This document shows, piece by piece, positions 26,780 to 35,414 of a DNA stretch of 64,000 bases. A program made the translations under genes and the position numbers. The notes under the pieces were generated by a model. The model saw only the letters and a list, made by a program, of their open reading frames with translations, made no database searches and was not told where the DNA came from. Every line of letters begins with the position of its first letter. Position 1 is the first letter of the stretch. This DNA comes from an uncultured Bryobacterales bacterium (GTDB taxonomy: Bacteria > Acidobacteriota > Terriglobia > Bryobacterales > Bryobacteraceae): positions 1 through 64,000 of the forward strand of contig CALGAR010000026.1 in assembly GCA_937959285.1 (NCBI GenBank), written 5' to 3'.

Positions 26780-27400
26780 ATGAACAAGCTTGTCCTTTGC
26801 CTCGCTCTTGCAGCCGCGGCTCATGCGGCGGATTGGAAGCAGCTCTTTAACGGAAAGAATCTGGACGGCTGGGAAATGGTCGGTCCGGGCCGCTTTGTCG
26901 TCGAGCGCGGAATGCTGAAGACGGAAGGCGGAATGGGGCTTCTCTGGTATAAGGGCGAAATGTTCGGAAATGCGACGATCCGTGTAGTGTTCAAAACTAC
27001 CGGAGCGAGGGATAATTCAGGCGTGTTTATCCGGATCCCCGAGGAGCCGAAAGACCCATGGTTCGCAGTTCACAATGGCTACGAGGTTCAGATCGACGCC
27101 GGCGGGGACGAATGGCATTCCACCGGAGCGATCTACTCGTTGAGCAAGGTGACCAAGCGCAACCAGAAACCCTCCGGTGAGTGGAATACCATGGACATCG
27201 ATCTGAGAGGCCAGGTCACGACCGTTTATCTCAACGGAGAGAAGGTGAACGAATTCCGCGGGGATCAGCCGGTGCCGGAGCGCAAGCAGTGGTACGAACC
27301 GGTTCGCGGTCCGCGGCCGGACTCCGGATACATTGGCCTCCAGAATCACGACGGAAACTCGACCGTCTATTTTCGCGAAATCAGCGTAAAGCGCCATTAA
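26780..27400 (+). CDS. DUF1080 (3-keto-disaccharide hydrolase-like) secreted protein
   Basis: 206 aa with a signal peptide (MNKLVLCLALAAAAHA). The concanavalin-like DUF1080 fold shows WKQLFNGKNLDGWEMVG, NSGVFIRIPEEP, GYEVQIDAGG, GAIYSL, EWNTMDIDLRG and GYIGLQNHD. Some family members cleave 3-keto-glycosides; this one is untested. The gene begins 17 nt after the permease, so co-transcription is likely, though TAGAAT near 26760 could be a local -10. Confidence 0.88.
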   Translation: MNKLVLCLALAAAAHAADWKQLFNGKNLDGWEMVGPGRFVVERGMLKTEGGMGLLWYKGEMFGNATIRVVFKTTGARDNSGVFIRIPEEPKDPWFAVHNGYEVQIDAGGDEWHSTGAIYSLSKVTKRNQKPSGEWNTMDIDLRGQVTTVYLNGEKVNEFRGDQPVPERKQWYEPVRGPRPDSGYIGLQNHDGNSTVYFREISVKRH

Positions 27401-27506
27401 TCCGCCGTCAGCAGGCAGAAATAGCTGAAGGTAGCGGCTGCTTTTTGGGGGGAGTACGCCTTCAAATCCCGGGCTAATTGCGCCGGGAGTGTGTCATTGT
27501 AGGCGT

Positions 27507-28911
27507 ATGAGCCGCAGACGCCGCCTTTGGATTGTTGCGTTTGTAGCCTCAATTACATCTGCCTGTTCCGATTCGAAGCAGCGGCAGGATGCGATGGGGC
27601 AGCGGCTGCCTGCTGCGGAACATGCTGCTGCGGCGCTGTCGGTTCCAGTTGCCCGATACTGGGCCGGATCGATCCTGCCCAATGGCGGAAGCAGACCGGG
27701 GGGCTTGCCCCTGCGCTTTGTCGAGCAGCGGAGTGACGGAAGAGTTCTACTACTACCCCACTGACTACAGACAGCCGCGCGTTGAGCTCCTGCGGGCGGA
27801 TTTTGGTTTGGAGAATGGATATCCGGAGTTCAGTCTGATAGTGGAACAGGCTCTGATCGAGCGTCTGACACGCAGGTATGGACCTGGGAAGACGCCAGAG
27901 GACTTCTCTGAAATCGGGGCGGGATTTCGGCCCTCTCCCGGTTCTTACTGGAACGATGGGGACCTGACGATCTTTCTTCACCGGAACCCGAAGTGGAGCC
28001 CTGCTGGAGTTCGCGAGGGCGTTCGTCTGACTGCCCTTCACCGAAAGGTGCTTGAGGAAAGAGAGCTGGACAATCAGATTAAAAGCGCATTCGGGATAAC
28101 GCGGGCTCTCTACTCCCCCTCGGTCGGAACGGATCTCCGCCGGGAACTGGGCGAGCTGTACCCCGCTTCTGAGGACCGGCCCAAGACAGAGCAGGAGCGA
28201 AGGAAGGCGGAACGCGAGACGCGGGCAGCTCTACTGAAGCTGATGGCGCAAGCAAAGGAGGGCGACCGCAACAGGCGAGCTGCGGTCCTGGTCGCCGCCG
28301 ATCGCTTAGCGGCCCGCCTGGCGGTTCTTCTGGTAGTCGGAGCCGATGTGAGCGGTTCGGAACATATTCCTGTTCACGAGGCGGAAAACTCGGAGCGCGT
28401 CCGTCGCCAACTGGCATCGCACGGCATCCGGTACGGCGGGATGCTACACCACGGCGAAGGCTTAGAGTACGATCACAGCCTTCTGCGGCGCGCATGGAAG
28501 GAATTCCCTGAGACGCAATGGGGACAGCGCGCCTTCGTGCTCCTGCAGGAGTTGCTTTGCTCTCTTCCTGAAAACTCCTGCAAGGGACCGAACTGCTTTC
28601 GTACCGTTATCGAGGAGGGCAAAGCGTTCCTCCCGCAGTATCCCGATACGGTCTTCCGCAGGGAAGTGATTTACCATATGGCCGTTGCGAACGACACGTG
28701 GTGGTCGCTGAGCCAGGCGAAGACAGGCGAAGAGGCGGACGTCGATCCGGCTTCGGGCGAGCGCGCCAGACAGAGGGCGATTCAACTGTATGAGCAACTG
28801 CTGCAGATGGACCCCGACAGCGCCGAAGCCCGGATTGGGTCGATGGCGCTGCCTCGATTGAAATTGAAGCTGGATACCGGAGAACGGAAATTCTTCTGTG
28901 GGATGTGCTAA
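27507..28911 (+). CDS. Hypothetical lipoprotein with apparent frameshift
   Basis: From the ATG at 27507 a lipoprotein signal is readable (MSRRRRLWIVAFVASITSAC, lipobox TSAC), but that frame stops near 27764. A second frame, open from before 27589 to 28911, carries a long plausible protein: EEFYYYPTDYRQPRVELL, a charged helical middle and a C-terminal TPR-like segment (RQRAIQLYEQLLQMDPDSAEA). Removing one G from the GGGGGG run at 27698-27703 would join them. The second frame alone has a cysteine/arginine-rich N-terminus that looks artificial. Function unknown. Either a real frameshift, slippage, or a sequencing error. Confidence 0.55.
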
Positions 28912-28915
28912 TTCG

Positions 28916-29998
28916 ATGCTGACGCTGAAGGCTTTGAACCGGGCGCTGCTTGCGCGGCAGATGCTGCTGGCTAGGGAGCGCACGACTGCACTTGATGCAA
29001 TCAAACGGCTTGTCGGACTGCAGGCGCAACAGGCACGGCCTCCGTTTGTTGGGCTATGGTCCCGGCTGGAGGGATTTCGCCGCGAGGATCTCACGGAATT
29101 ACTGACTTCGCGCAAGGTTGTCCGTGCGACGCTGATGCGGGCGACGCTGCACCTGATGAGCTCGGACGATTACCTTGCATTCCGGCCCGTCCTGCAGCCG
29201 ATGCTCAGCGCCGGCATGAAGTCGGTGCTGCAAGAGCGCGCCAATCTCCCGCTGGATGAAATCGTCGCCTCGGCTCGTGAGATCTTTACGCGGCAGCCTT
29301 GTACATTCACTGAGGTCCGCGGTTGTCTCGCAAAGGCGTTCCCGGCTTACGACGAGCGCGCCATGGGCTACGCGGTGCGCACATCGCTGCCGCTTGTCTG
29401 CACGCCCGATTCTTCGGTTTGGTCGTTCTCTGGCGATCCGCTGTTCACGACTGCAGAATGCTGGCTTGGCAGCGGGCTATCGGATTCGGCTGACGCGCGT
29501 ACGCTTGTGCTTCGATACCTGAAGGCCTTTGGTCCGGCCACAGCAGCGGATGTACAAGCGTGGTCAGGCATGCAGGGCTTAAAGCCTGTGCTCGACAGCC
29601 TGCGCCCTCAGCTTGTCACGTGGAAGGACAGCCGGCGGCGGGAGTACTTTGACTTGCCGGATGCGCCCCGGCCCGAGGAAGACGTACCCGCGCCGCCGCG
29701 ATTGATCGCCGGCTTTGATAATCTCGTCCTTGCCCATGCGGACCGGTCTCGCATTATTGCGGACGAGTACCGGCCGAGGATCGTCACGAAGAACCTGCAG
29801 GTGCTTCCGACGTTCCTGGTCGATGGCTTCGTCGCGGGAACGTGGAAAACGGAAATGACAAAGGGCACAGCCACGCTCACCATCTCCCCCTTCCAGCGTC
29901 TCCCGAAAACGACAAAGACGCAGCTTCTTGAAGAAGCAGAGAATTTGATCCGCTTTGCGGAGCCGGAGGCATCCAAGTTTGCGGTCCGCTTTGAATAA
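28916..29998 (+). CDS. AlkZ-like winged-helix protein (HTH_42), probable DNA glycosylase
   Basis: 360 aa. The family of tandem winged helices (Pfam HTH_42; AlkZ/YcaQ) is recognisable from ALNRALLARQMLL, RLVGLQAQQARPPFVGLWSRL, VVRATLMRATLHLMS, LVLRYLKAFGPATAADVQAWSGM and the C-terminal DGFVAGTWK. The catalytic QxQ motif characteristic of the AlkZ-like branch is present as Gln36-Ala-Gln38. AlkZ in Streptomyces unhooks interstrand crosslinks made by azinomycin; AlkZ-like homologues without a toxin cluster have unclear substrates. No biosynthetic cluster is next to it. ATG at 28916 is 2 codons after the previous stop. Confidence 0.8.
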   Translation: MLTLKALNRALLARQMLLARERTTALDAIKRLVGLQAQQARPPFVGLWSRLEGFRREDLTELLTSRKVVRATLMRATLHLMSSDDYLAFRPVLQPMLSAGMKSVLQERANLPLDEIVASAREIFTRQPCTFTEVRGCLAKAFPAYDERAMGYAVRTSLPLVCTPDSSVWSFSGDPLFTTAECWLGSGLSDSADARTLVLRYLKAFGPATAADVQAWSGMQGLKPVLDSLRPQLVTWKDSRRREYFDLPDAPRPEEDVPAPPRLIAGFDNLVLAHADRSRIIADEYRPRIVTKNLQVLPTFLVDGFVAGTWKTEMTKGTATLTISPFQRLPKTTKTQLLEEAENLIRFAEPEASKFAVRFE

Positions 29999-30077
29999 GG
30001 ATAACCCTCTGGTATATACCCGCATCAGCGGGAAGTACCTTAAGACCGCGCGCTTATGAGAGCTTTTACACGAGAGG

Positions 30078-30155
30078 TCTAGGCATTCCCTCTGATTCTA
30101 GGCGTTGCCACGTAATGTTACTTTGGGCCCTAGGAGATCTAGCGCATCTAGATGC
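30078..30155. promoter_or_regulatory. CTAG-rich region upstream of the Flp pilin gene
   Basis: Five CTAG tetranucleotides occur in about 75 bp. They include a direct repeat TCTAGGC (30078-30084 and 30097-30103, 19 bp apart) and a perfect 12-bp palindrome GCATCTAGATGC (30144-30155). It ends about 23 nt before the pilin ATG. No obvious -10/-35 pair; regulator unknown. Confidence 0.3.
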
Positions 30156-30178
30156 CGGTGTTGCAAGGAGAGGGACCC

Positions 30179-30364
30179 ATGAAGCAGATGGCCAGGTTAG
30201 TGTGGAAACTCCGCATTTGGAAGGATAAGCGTGGTCAAGATCTCATTGAATACGCGCTCATGGTCGGTTTTCTTGCTGTCGCAGCAGGCGCGATCGTTCC
30301 CGGTGTTGCCGAAAGCATCAGCCAGATCGTCAGCAGGATCTCGAGCACAGTGACAAGCCCGTAA
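30179..30364 (+). CDS. Flp/Fap-type pilin
   Basis: 61 aa. A short positive leader ends in RG, followed by QDLIEYALMVGFLAVAAGAIV, the Flp pilin signature (conserved E and Y one after the other) and a hydrophobic helix. The prepilin peptidase would cut after the glycine of KRG. A strong ribosome-binding site (GGAGAGGG) precedes the ATG at 30179. No tad assembly genes are in the window, so the pilin must use machinery encoded elsewhere. Confidence 0.85.
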   Translation: MKQMARLVWKLRIWKDKRGQDLIEYALMVGFLAVAAGAIVPGVAESISQIVSRISSTVTSP

Positions 30365-30396
30365 CGATTGCGGATCCCTAGCGAACGAAAGACATT

Positions 30397-30429
30397 CGGG
30401 CGTGCGGCTGAGGAGGGCCGCACAGCCCG
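30397..30429. terminator. Bidirectional hairpin between the Flp pilin and DUF2088 genes
   Basis: CGGGC-GTGCGGC (30397-30408) pairs with GCCGCAC-(A)-GCCCG (30417-30429), a 12-bp G+C-rich stem with one bulged base and an 8-nt loop, between convergent genes. Confidence 0.6.
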
Positions 30430-30451
30430 ATACCTCTGTGCAGCGCTCCTT

Positions 30452-31753
30452 CTAGTGCTTGGCGGCAGACGCAGCGCCGAGCTGAGCCATCCAGTTCTCC
30501 AGCCTGCTTAGATTCCCCTGTGCGTCGAACTCCATCGGCCGCGGTCCATCGATCACCTCCAGCATTGGATTTTCCTGGATCTCTGGGAGCAGATTCTCGC
30601 TGAAGGCCAGGGCACCCAGCTCCAGTGAGTTTTGGATCCACCCGAGCGTAACCTCCTGCGGGTCGAATTTGCCGACGGTCGGCCAGATCTTTTCCAGGCA
30701 GAGGCGGTCGGTGGGGAAGTGAATCGGCGTACGGATGGCGGCGGGAGTAGACGCCGTCAGCGAGTTGATGTAGGTGGGCGTCCAGTCGATCTTTTCGAGG
30801 ATCCGGTCGTGAATGACGTCCGCCATTCCAAGCCCGACGCCGTTGCCGTACGTGTTCGAGCTGAGATCTCGAACGAAAATCCGTTCAATGCGGGGCGCGT
30901 TAGGCCAGAGATTGGTCTGGCCGTGAACGCTGCGGTTGACGACCTTGGTGTCCATTCCCGCGCCGCTGATATTCTTGCCGATCTCATCAAGGACGAGAAC
31001 GTCGAGCGCTTCCACCGGAATGCGTCCCATCCAGGATTTCACCAGCGCGAGCAATTCCTCCTCGCGCTGCTCCATGACCTCGACAGGAACGGCGGTGAGC
31101 TGTGCGGTGTTATGGTTGGCGTCTTCGAGAATAGCCAGGCCCCCGAGGATTTTGCCGGATTTCAGCACCTGACGGCCAACGCTGCGGATGACTGTCTCGA
31201 GGCCCATGCGGTAGGCGTAGGTGTGGTAGCGCTGGGCGCCGGCAAACTTGCCAAGGCCAATCGCCATCATCTTGAAGAGGCCGCTTTCAATCTTTCCCGC
31301 GAAATCGGTGTGCCACTTCACGCGGCCCACCAGCATGACGCCGTCGCTCTCGTAGGCCTTCCGATCCATAAAGGCTTCGACGCCGTTCTCCGTCTTGCCC
31401 AGAGAGACGACTTCGAGCTGGCTGACGATCGGGCAGCCCATTGTTTCCTCGACTATGCCGTAATGCGCCAGAACGTCGGCCTGGCCCTCCGCCGTCGCGG
31501 CGCCGTGGCTTCCCATCGCCGGGAAGATAAAGGGCTTCATACCCTGTTCCTTCCACCAATCGACAACCGCGCGAACGATGGTCGCGATATTCGCGATGCC
31601 CCGGCTTCCGACACCGATGGCGACGCGAGAGCCCGGCGCAAGCTTTGCTGCGAGGCCGGCGCTGGATAACTGCTCACGCACGGTTCCAGGAATGTCTTTC
31701 AATCGTCGGTCCGGAAAATGCTGGCGGACAAGAACAAGGCGAGGAAAATCCAT
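30452..31753 (-). CDS. LarA/DUF2088-family protein
   Basis: 433 aa. The N-terminal half resembles the lactate racemase LarA N-terminal domain (DUF2088): VAIGVGSRGIANI and FIFPAMGSHGAATAEGQ, where a histidine in LarA contacts the nickel pincer cofactor. The C-terminal half has DVLVLDEIGKNISGAGMDTKVVNRS. This branch is distinct from LarA proper and its reaction is unknown; no larB/C/E cofactor genes are nearby. The ATG has no Shine-Dalgarno sequence and directly follows a TATAAT. Confidence 0.8.
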   Translation of the reverse strand: MDFPRLVLVRQHFPDRRLKDIPGTVREQLSSAGLAAKLAPGSRVAIGVGSRGIANIATIVRAVVDWWKEQGMKPFIFPAMGSHGAATAEGQADVLAHYGIVEETMGCPIVSQLEVVSLGKTENGVEAFMDRKAYESDGVMLVGRVKWHTDFAGKIESGLFKMMAIGLGKFAGAQRYHTYAYRMGLETVIRSVGRQVLKSGKILGGLAILEDANHNTAQLTAVPVEVMEQREEELLALVKSWMGRIPVEALDVLVLDEIGKNISGAGMDTKVVNRSVHGQTNLWPNAPRIERIFVRDLSSNTYGNGVGLGMADVIHDRILEKIDWTPTYINSLTASTPAAIRTPIHFPTDRLCLEKIWPTVGKFDPQEVTLGWIQNSLELGALAFSENLLPEIQENPMLEVIDGPRPMEFDAQGNLSRLENWMAQLGAASAAKH

Positions 31754-31759
31754 GCGGAG

Positions 31760-31768
31760 ATTATATCA
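31760..31768 (-). promoter_or_regulatory. Extended -10 promoter giving a leaderless DUF2088 transcript
   Basis: TGATATAAT on the minus strand is an extended -10 with a perfect TATAAT. The ATG follows after 6 nt, so the predicted transcript begins at the start codon. Confidence 0.55.
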
Positions 31769-31811
31769 GCGCGGGTTGGCGAGCTTGAAGCGGCGTCCGA
31801 GGCTTTTAGGG

Positions 31812-31898
31812 TGGTGCGGACGAAGGGACTTGAACCCCCACTCCCTTTCGGGAACCAGAACCTAAATCTGGCGCGTCTGCCAATTTCGCCACGTCCGC
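31812..31898 (-). tRNA. tRNA-Leu (anticodon TAG)
   Basis: 87 nt including an encoded CCA. Acceptor GCGGACG pairs with CGTCCGC, followed by discriminator A and CCA. The anticodon stem is CCAGA/TCTGG with loop TTTAGGT, giving anticodon TAG (reads CUA). The long variable arm GTTCCCGAAAGGGAGT and the TTCAAGTCC T-arm are typical of class II tRNA-Leu. It stands alone between the DUF2088 gene and a PaaK-like gene. Confidence 0.95.
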
Positions 31899-31957
31899 AG
31901 CGCCTTTGTAGGCTATCTTATCACTGCCCGGGCGCGATCGGCCGCTCGGGAGCGATG

Positions 31958-32809
31958 CTAGGAGGCGTACCGGGCAGGGGCCTTGATTGCGGGGAGCACT
32001 TCCGTCACACGAGGTGCGCGGGAGCCGCAACCGCAACGCTCTTCCGTGAATACCAGCGTCCGCCCGGTCGCCACCCGGATGGATGGCCGGCCGAGGTCGA
32101 CCAGTGTCGTCAGCAGCAGTTCACCGCCGCGCGAATTGTCAAACTCCAGCAGTGCTTCGCCGGGGACCAGGTGAAGGCCGCAGTGTGCGTCGCACTCTTC
32201 CGCCAGCAGCTCGCCGCCAAACCCGCGAAGCTGCTCGAAAATCGGCACCTCAAAGACGTTCCATAGCAGCTCTCGCTCTGCCTCCCGCAGCAGCCCTCGC
32301 TGCAGATCGCTGAAGACAATCAGAGAATGCCGCGGGCCAGGATGCGGAACCCGCCCGCGTTCGATAGTCCTTGCGAGATCCAGCAACGCCTCGGCCGGGC
32401 CCGCAATCGATTCCGGCTCGAACTTCATCAACATCCTGGAATCATCCGGGGGAATGTACCGGCAATTCCGGTCACCCTGATAGGCCGGATCCAGGATTGC
32501 GGTCCGGGGCGTGGGCGTGATTGGATGACGCACGCGGGGCTTGTATTGGCGGGAGGTGCGGCTTGAAAACTCGGCCTCGTGCCGGAGGAACCAGGAAGCT
32601 TCAACGCGCGGAACACATGCCAGGAGCGCGGCGGGCGAAGCGGACCTCGCAACCTCGTCGTTGCGGCAGACCCTGGCCGCCTTGAGCCAAGGCCGGTAGT
32701 ATCTGGTCGCCGCCGCCGACCGAAGAACGCGCGACAGGTTCTCTATCGTCCTATCTTCAGGCCTTTGCGGGGCGCTCCGGCTCCACTTTATACGCACAAT
32801 TACGCGCAC
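31958..32809 (-). CDS. Degenerate PaaK-like (phenylacetate-CoA ligase family) protein
   Basis: 283 aa from a GTG at 32809 (GAGG 7 nt upstream). N-terminal RVLRSAAATRYYRPWLKAA resembles the first helices of PaaK-type adenylate-forming enzymes. The second half matches their later region: AEECDAHCGLHLVPGEALLEF, GELLLTTLVDLGRPSIRVATG and ERCGCGSRAPRV. The ATP phosphate-binding loop (TSGTTG) and the mobile C-terminal domain are missing, and the protein is well under the normal 430 aa. It may be a binding protein, an inactive paralog or a decaying gene. It reads through without stops. Confidence 0.6.
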   Translation of the reverse strand: MRVIVRIKWSRSAPQRPEDRTIENLSRVLRSAAATRYYRPWLKAARVCRNDEVARSASPAALLACVPRVEASWFLRHEAEFSSRTSRQYKPRVRHPITPTPRTAILDPAYQGDRNCRYIPPDDSRMLMKFEPESIAGPAEALLDLARTIERGRVPHPGPRHSLIVFSDLQRGLLREAERELLWNVFEVPIFEQLRGFGGELLAEECDAHCGLHLVPGEALLEFDNSRGGELLLTTLVDLGRPSIRVATGRTLVFTEERCGCGSRAPRVTEVLPAIKAPARYAS

Positions 32810-32951
32810 TTCGGCACCTCGGGCATGGCAGGGCAATCGAGGCGGGTCCAGGCAGAGCGCCGATCAGGATCTGGCAAACCTGTTTTTCCCCGATTTTTGT
32901 CCGATACAGAATTAGTTGTGGGAGAAATGAGGGCGATTTCTCTCGGAAATC

Positions 32952-33866
32952 CTACCTGCTTGCCAGCAAACGGTTCAGGTTGCCCCCAAAAATCTTCGCC
33001 GCATCTGTGCTGCTGACGCCGATTTCGCGAAGGGCTTCTACCTGTGCTTGAAAAATCGGGTAATTCCAGCCGCGCGGGAAAAATGAGGAGTCGGTGCCGA
33101 ACAGGAGCCGGTCCGGTCCTGCTACGTCAAGAGCACGCTTGAATACCTGAGCCAGCGAAATGTCCTGAGGCTCATAGCGCATCCATCGATTCGAGCTCGA
33201 AGTATCCAGGTAAACGTTCGGGCAGAGGTCGCAAAGCATCAGCGCCTCTCGAAAAAACCCGGCGCCGAAGTGAGGAACAACAAAGCGCAGGTTCGGGTAG
33301 CGAAGGGCAATCGCATGGAGGTCCAGGGGATTGGAAAAGCGAAGGTCGAAGTGGGAAGGGAGACCGAGCTTCTGCCGTACGCCCACGGTGAGCACACCGC
33401 AATGGACAAACACGATCGTCCCTGGGTGCTCCGCGATTGTCTGGAAGACATCCTGCAGCGCGGGATCGTGCAGCGAATACCGGTGCATCGCGGGGACGAG
33501 GCAAACCCCGTGGAGCCCCGCGCCGATGACCCGCCTGACGGTTGGGGCCCCGTTTTCGAGAGGGTTCAGGAAGAAGTATCCGTGGAATCGGTTGCCATGG
33601 CATCGGACCGCAGCGACGACGGAGTCTTCATCGCCGGGCAGGCTTGCAATCAGGACCGCCTTGTCGACGCCGTGACGATCAAGTTCGCGCACCCATTGCG
33701 CTGCCAAAGCCGCCGGGTCCGGGGCGGGGATGTCCCATTCGAGCAGCGGGCCGAGCTCTTCCGCCGTAAGGCCGCCTTTTTGGTTCGCTAATATCGAAAA
33801 GAACCTGTGGGAAAAGAAATGAATATGAGCGTCGGAAACCGAAAGATTTCCCCAGGGCGTTTCCAT
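32952..33866 (-). CDS. Amidohydrolase-2 family metal-dependent hydrolase
   Basis: 304 aa TIM barrel. Metal ligands: DAHIHF near the N-terminus, FVHCG in the middle, VVPHFGAGF, and the C-terminal FGTDSSFFPRGW aspartate. This is the amidohydrolase_2 / aminocarboxymuconate-semialdehyde decarboxylase-like family. Substrate unknown. The start (33866) touches the stop of the response regulator gene, so it may share its transcript. Confidence 0.85.
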   Translation of the reverse strand: METPWGNLSVSDAHIHFFSHRFFSILANQKGGLTAEELGPLLEWDIPAPDPAALAAQWVRELDRHGVDKAVLIASLPGDEDSVVAAVRCHGNRFHGYFFLNPLENGAPTVRRVIGAGLHGVCLVPAMHRYSLHDPALQDVFQTIAEHPGTIVFVHCGVLTVGVRQKLGLPSHFDLRFSNPLDLHAIALRYPNLRFVVPHFGAGFFREALMLCDLCPNVYLDTSSSNRWMRYEPQDISLAQVFKRALDVAGPDRLLFGTDSSFFPRGWNYPIFQAQVEALREIGVSSTDAAKIFGGNLNRLLASR

Positions 33867-34540
33867 TATCCCCTTGTCTCCCTGACGGCGAGATGAGTGA
33901 GCCCGGTGGCTAACGCGAGCTGTGTAAGGCCTGCGACATTATTGACGCCAAGCTTCTTCATCATGGTCTTCCGGTAGCTGCGGACGGTCTGGAGGCCCAG
34001 GTCGAGCACAACGGCGATCTCCTTGCTGGTCTTCCCCTCGGCTACCAGACGCAGAACCTGGAGCTCTCGAGGCGAAAGCCCTTCAAGCGCCGACGGCGCG
34101 GGGCGCGAGGTCAGATCACCCCGCTGGATCCGATGCAGCAGCCGGTCCGAAACCTGGGGGCTCAGGTACGATCCTCCCTTTGCGACTGTGCGCAAGGCGT
34201 CCAGCAGGTCGTTGTCAGAGGCTTTCTTGAGAACAAAAGCACGGGCTCCGGAGCGGATGGCGCTCACCACGGAATGTTCGTCATCATACATTGACAGAAT
34301 GATAACCCGGGTTTCCGGTACATGGCGCAGGATTTCTATGGTCGCCTCGATGCCGTTCAGGCCCGGTAAGTTGATGTCCATCAAGACAATTTGAGGGCGG
34401 CATTGCTTGCATAACTGGACCGCATCCGCGCCGTTCTCCGCTTCCCCAACTACGCGAAATTCCTCACTGTACTTGAGAATTGCCTTAATGCCATCGCGCA
34501 TTATTTTGTGGTCGTCTACAAGGAGGATGTCGTACGCCAT
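33866..34540 (-). CDS. NarL/FixJ-type response regulator
   Basis: 224 aa from the ATG at 34540. Receiver domain with MAYDILLVDDHKIMRDGI, the phospho-acceptor in VLMDINLPG and a threonine/serine switch in VIILSMYDD. The C-terminal LuxR-type HTH is LSPRELQVLRLVAEGKTSKEI...TVRSYRKTMMKKLGV. It begins 4 nt after the kinase gene stop, so kinase and regulator are a cognate pair. Confidence 0.9.
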   Translation of the reverse strand: MAYDILLVDDHKIMRDGIKAILKYSEEFRVVGEAENGADAVQLCKQCRPQIVLMDINLPGLNGIEATIEILRHVPETRVIILSMYDDEHSVVSAIRSGARAFVLKKASDNDLLDALRTVAKGGSYLSPQVSDRLLHRIQRGDLTSRPAPSALEGLSPRELQVLRLVAEGKTSKEIAVVLDLGLQTVRSYRKTMMKKLGVNNVAGLTQLALATGLTHLAVRETRG

Positions 34541-34544
34541 CGTC

Positions 34545-35267
34545 TCACTCGGCAGTCGCTTTGAGCTGAAGCTTTCCCCGTCCCATTTCAACCCGCTTGC
34601 CGCGGCGGGTTCGCTGCGGGCATACAACTTGGACGCTGGTTCCGGTACCATTAGTACTTGAAATTTCCAATTGTAACCCACGTAAGGACGAGTAGTACTC
34701 CATCAGTGCGAGGCCGAGACCAAGACCTTGGGCCCGTGTTTCCGAAAGAGAAAATCCGACCCCATTATCAACAACTTCCAGCAAAATTCCGCCCGGTGCG
34801 CTGCGAACGGACACGTTGATGGACGTGCAGCGTGCGTGCATGATGGCGTTCTCCAAGGCCTGCTCCGCAATCTTGTACAGTGTCCCGGTCAATTCCGCAG
34901 GAATTTGCAGGTTTTCTTCGTATCGAACGCAGATTGTGCCGGGGAAGGACCTACCGTGCCGGGTGACCAGCCGTTCCAGCGACGCTTGCAGGCCAATTCG
35001 TTCCGCGATGCCCGGGCTTAGGTCAAGACTCAGGTCACGGACGCGTGTGATCGCCTCTTCGAGGATGGCTTGAATCTCGGCAGTTCGCGACGCAATTTCC
35101 GGGACCCGGTTCTCAAAATCGAGACGTAGGACATCAAGCTGTAAGCCAACTGCGCTCAGTACCTGACCGACTTCATCGTGAAGCACGCGGGAGAGTTTCT
35201 CCCATTCCGCCTCTCTTGAATTCAGGACAGATACGAGGATTCGGGCGAGCGATGAATTCGGCGCCAT
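34545..35267 (-). CDS. Soluble NarX/DegS-type histidine kinase
   Basis: 240 aa from the ATG at 35267. HisKA_3 dimerisation domain with the phosphorylated histidine in SRVLHDEVGQVLSAV, then an HATPase_c domain with EQALENAIMHA, DNGVGF and GLGLALM. No sensor or membrane domain precedes it, so it is a cytoplasmic kinase that must receive its signal from a partner. The short frame upstream to 35309 adds nothing recognisable. Confidence 0.88.
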   Translation of the reverse strand: MAPNSSLARILVSVLNSREAEWEKLSRVLHDEVGQVLSAVGLQLDVLRLDFENRVPEIASRTAEIQAILEEAITRVRDLSLDLSPGIAERIGLQASLERLVTRHGRSFPGTICVRYEENLQIPAELTGTLYKIAEQALENAIMHARCTSINVSVRSAPGGILLEVVDNGVGFSLSETRAQGLGLGLALMEYYSSLRGLQLEISSTNGTGTSVQVVCPQRTRRGKRVEMGRGKLQLKATAE

Positions 35268-35414
35268 TGTGCGTAAGGTAATGCTGACGTATCCGGATTC
35301 CTTTCGCAAGGGGAAAACCGGACAATTAGACGTTAGGATCCCTTACGGCCGGGTCGCATCTCGGGTAGGAGCTGACGGCAGATCTTTGGACTCTACGTAT
35401 TCCCGATCGTTGTA

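Noticed and set aside
27401..27450. Possible terminator after the DUF1080 gene (AGCAG...CTGCT then TTTTT)
   Set aside because: Stem of only about 5 bp with a long loop.
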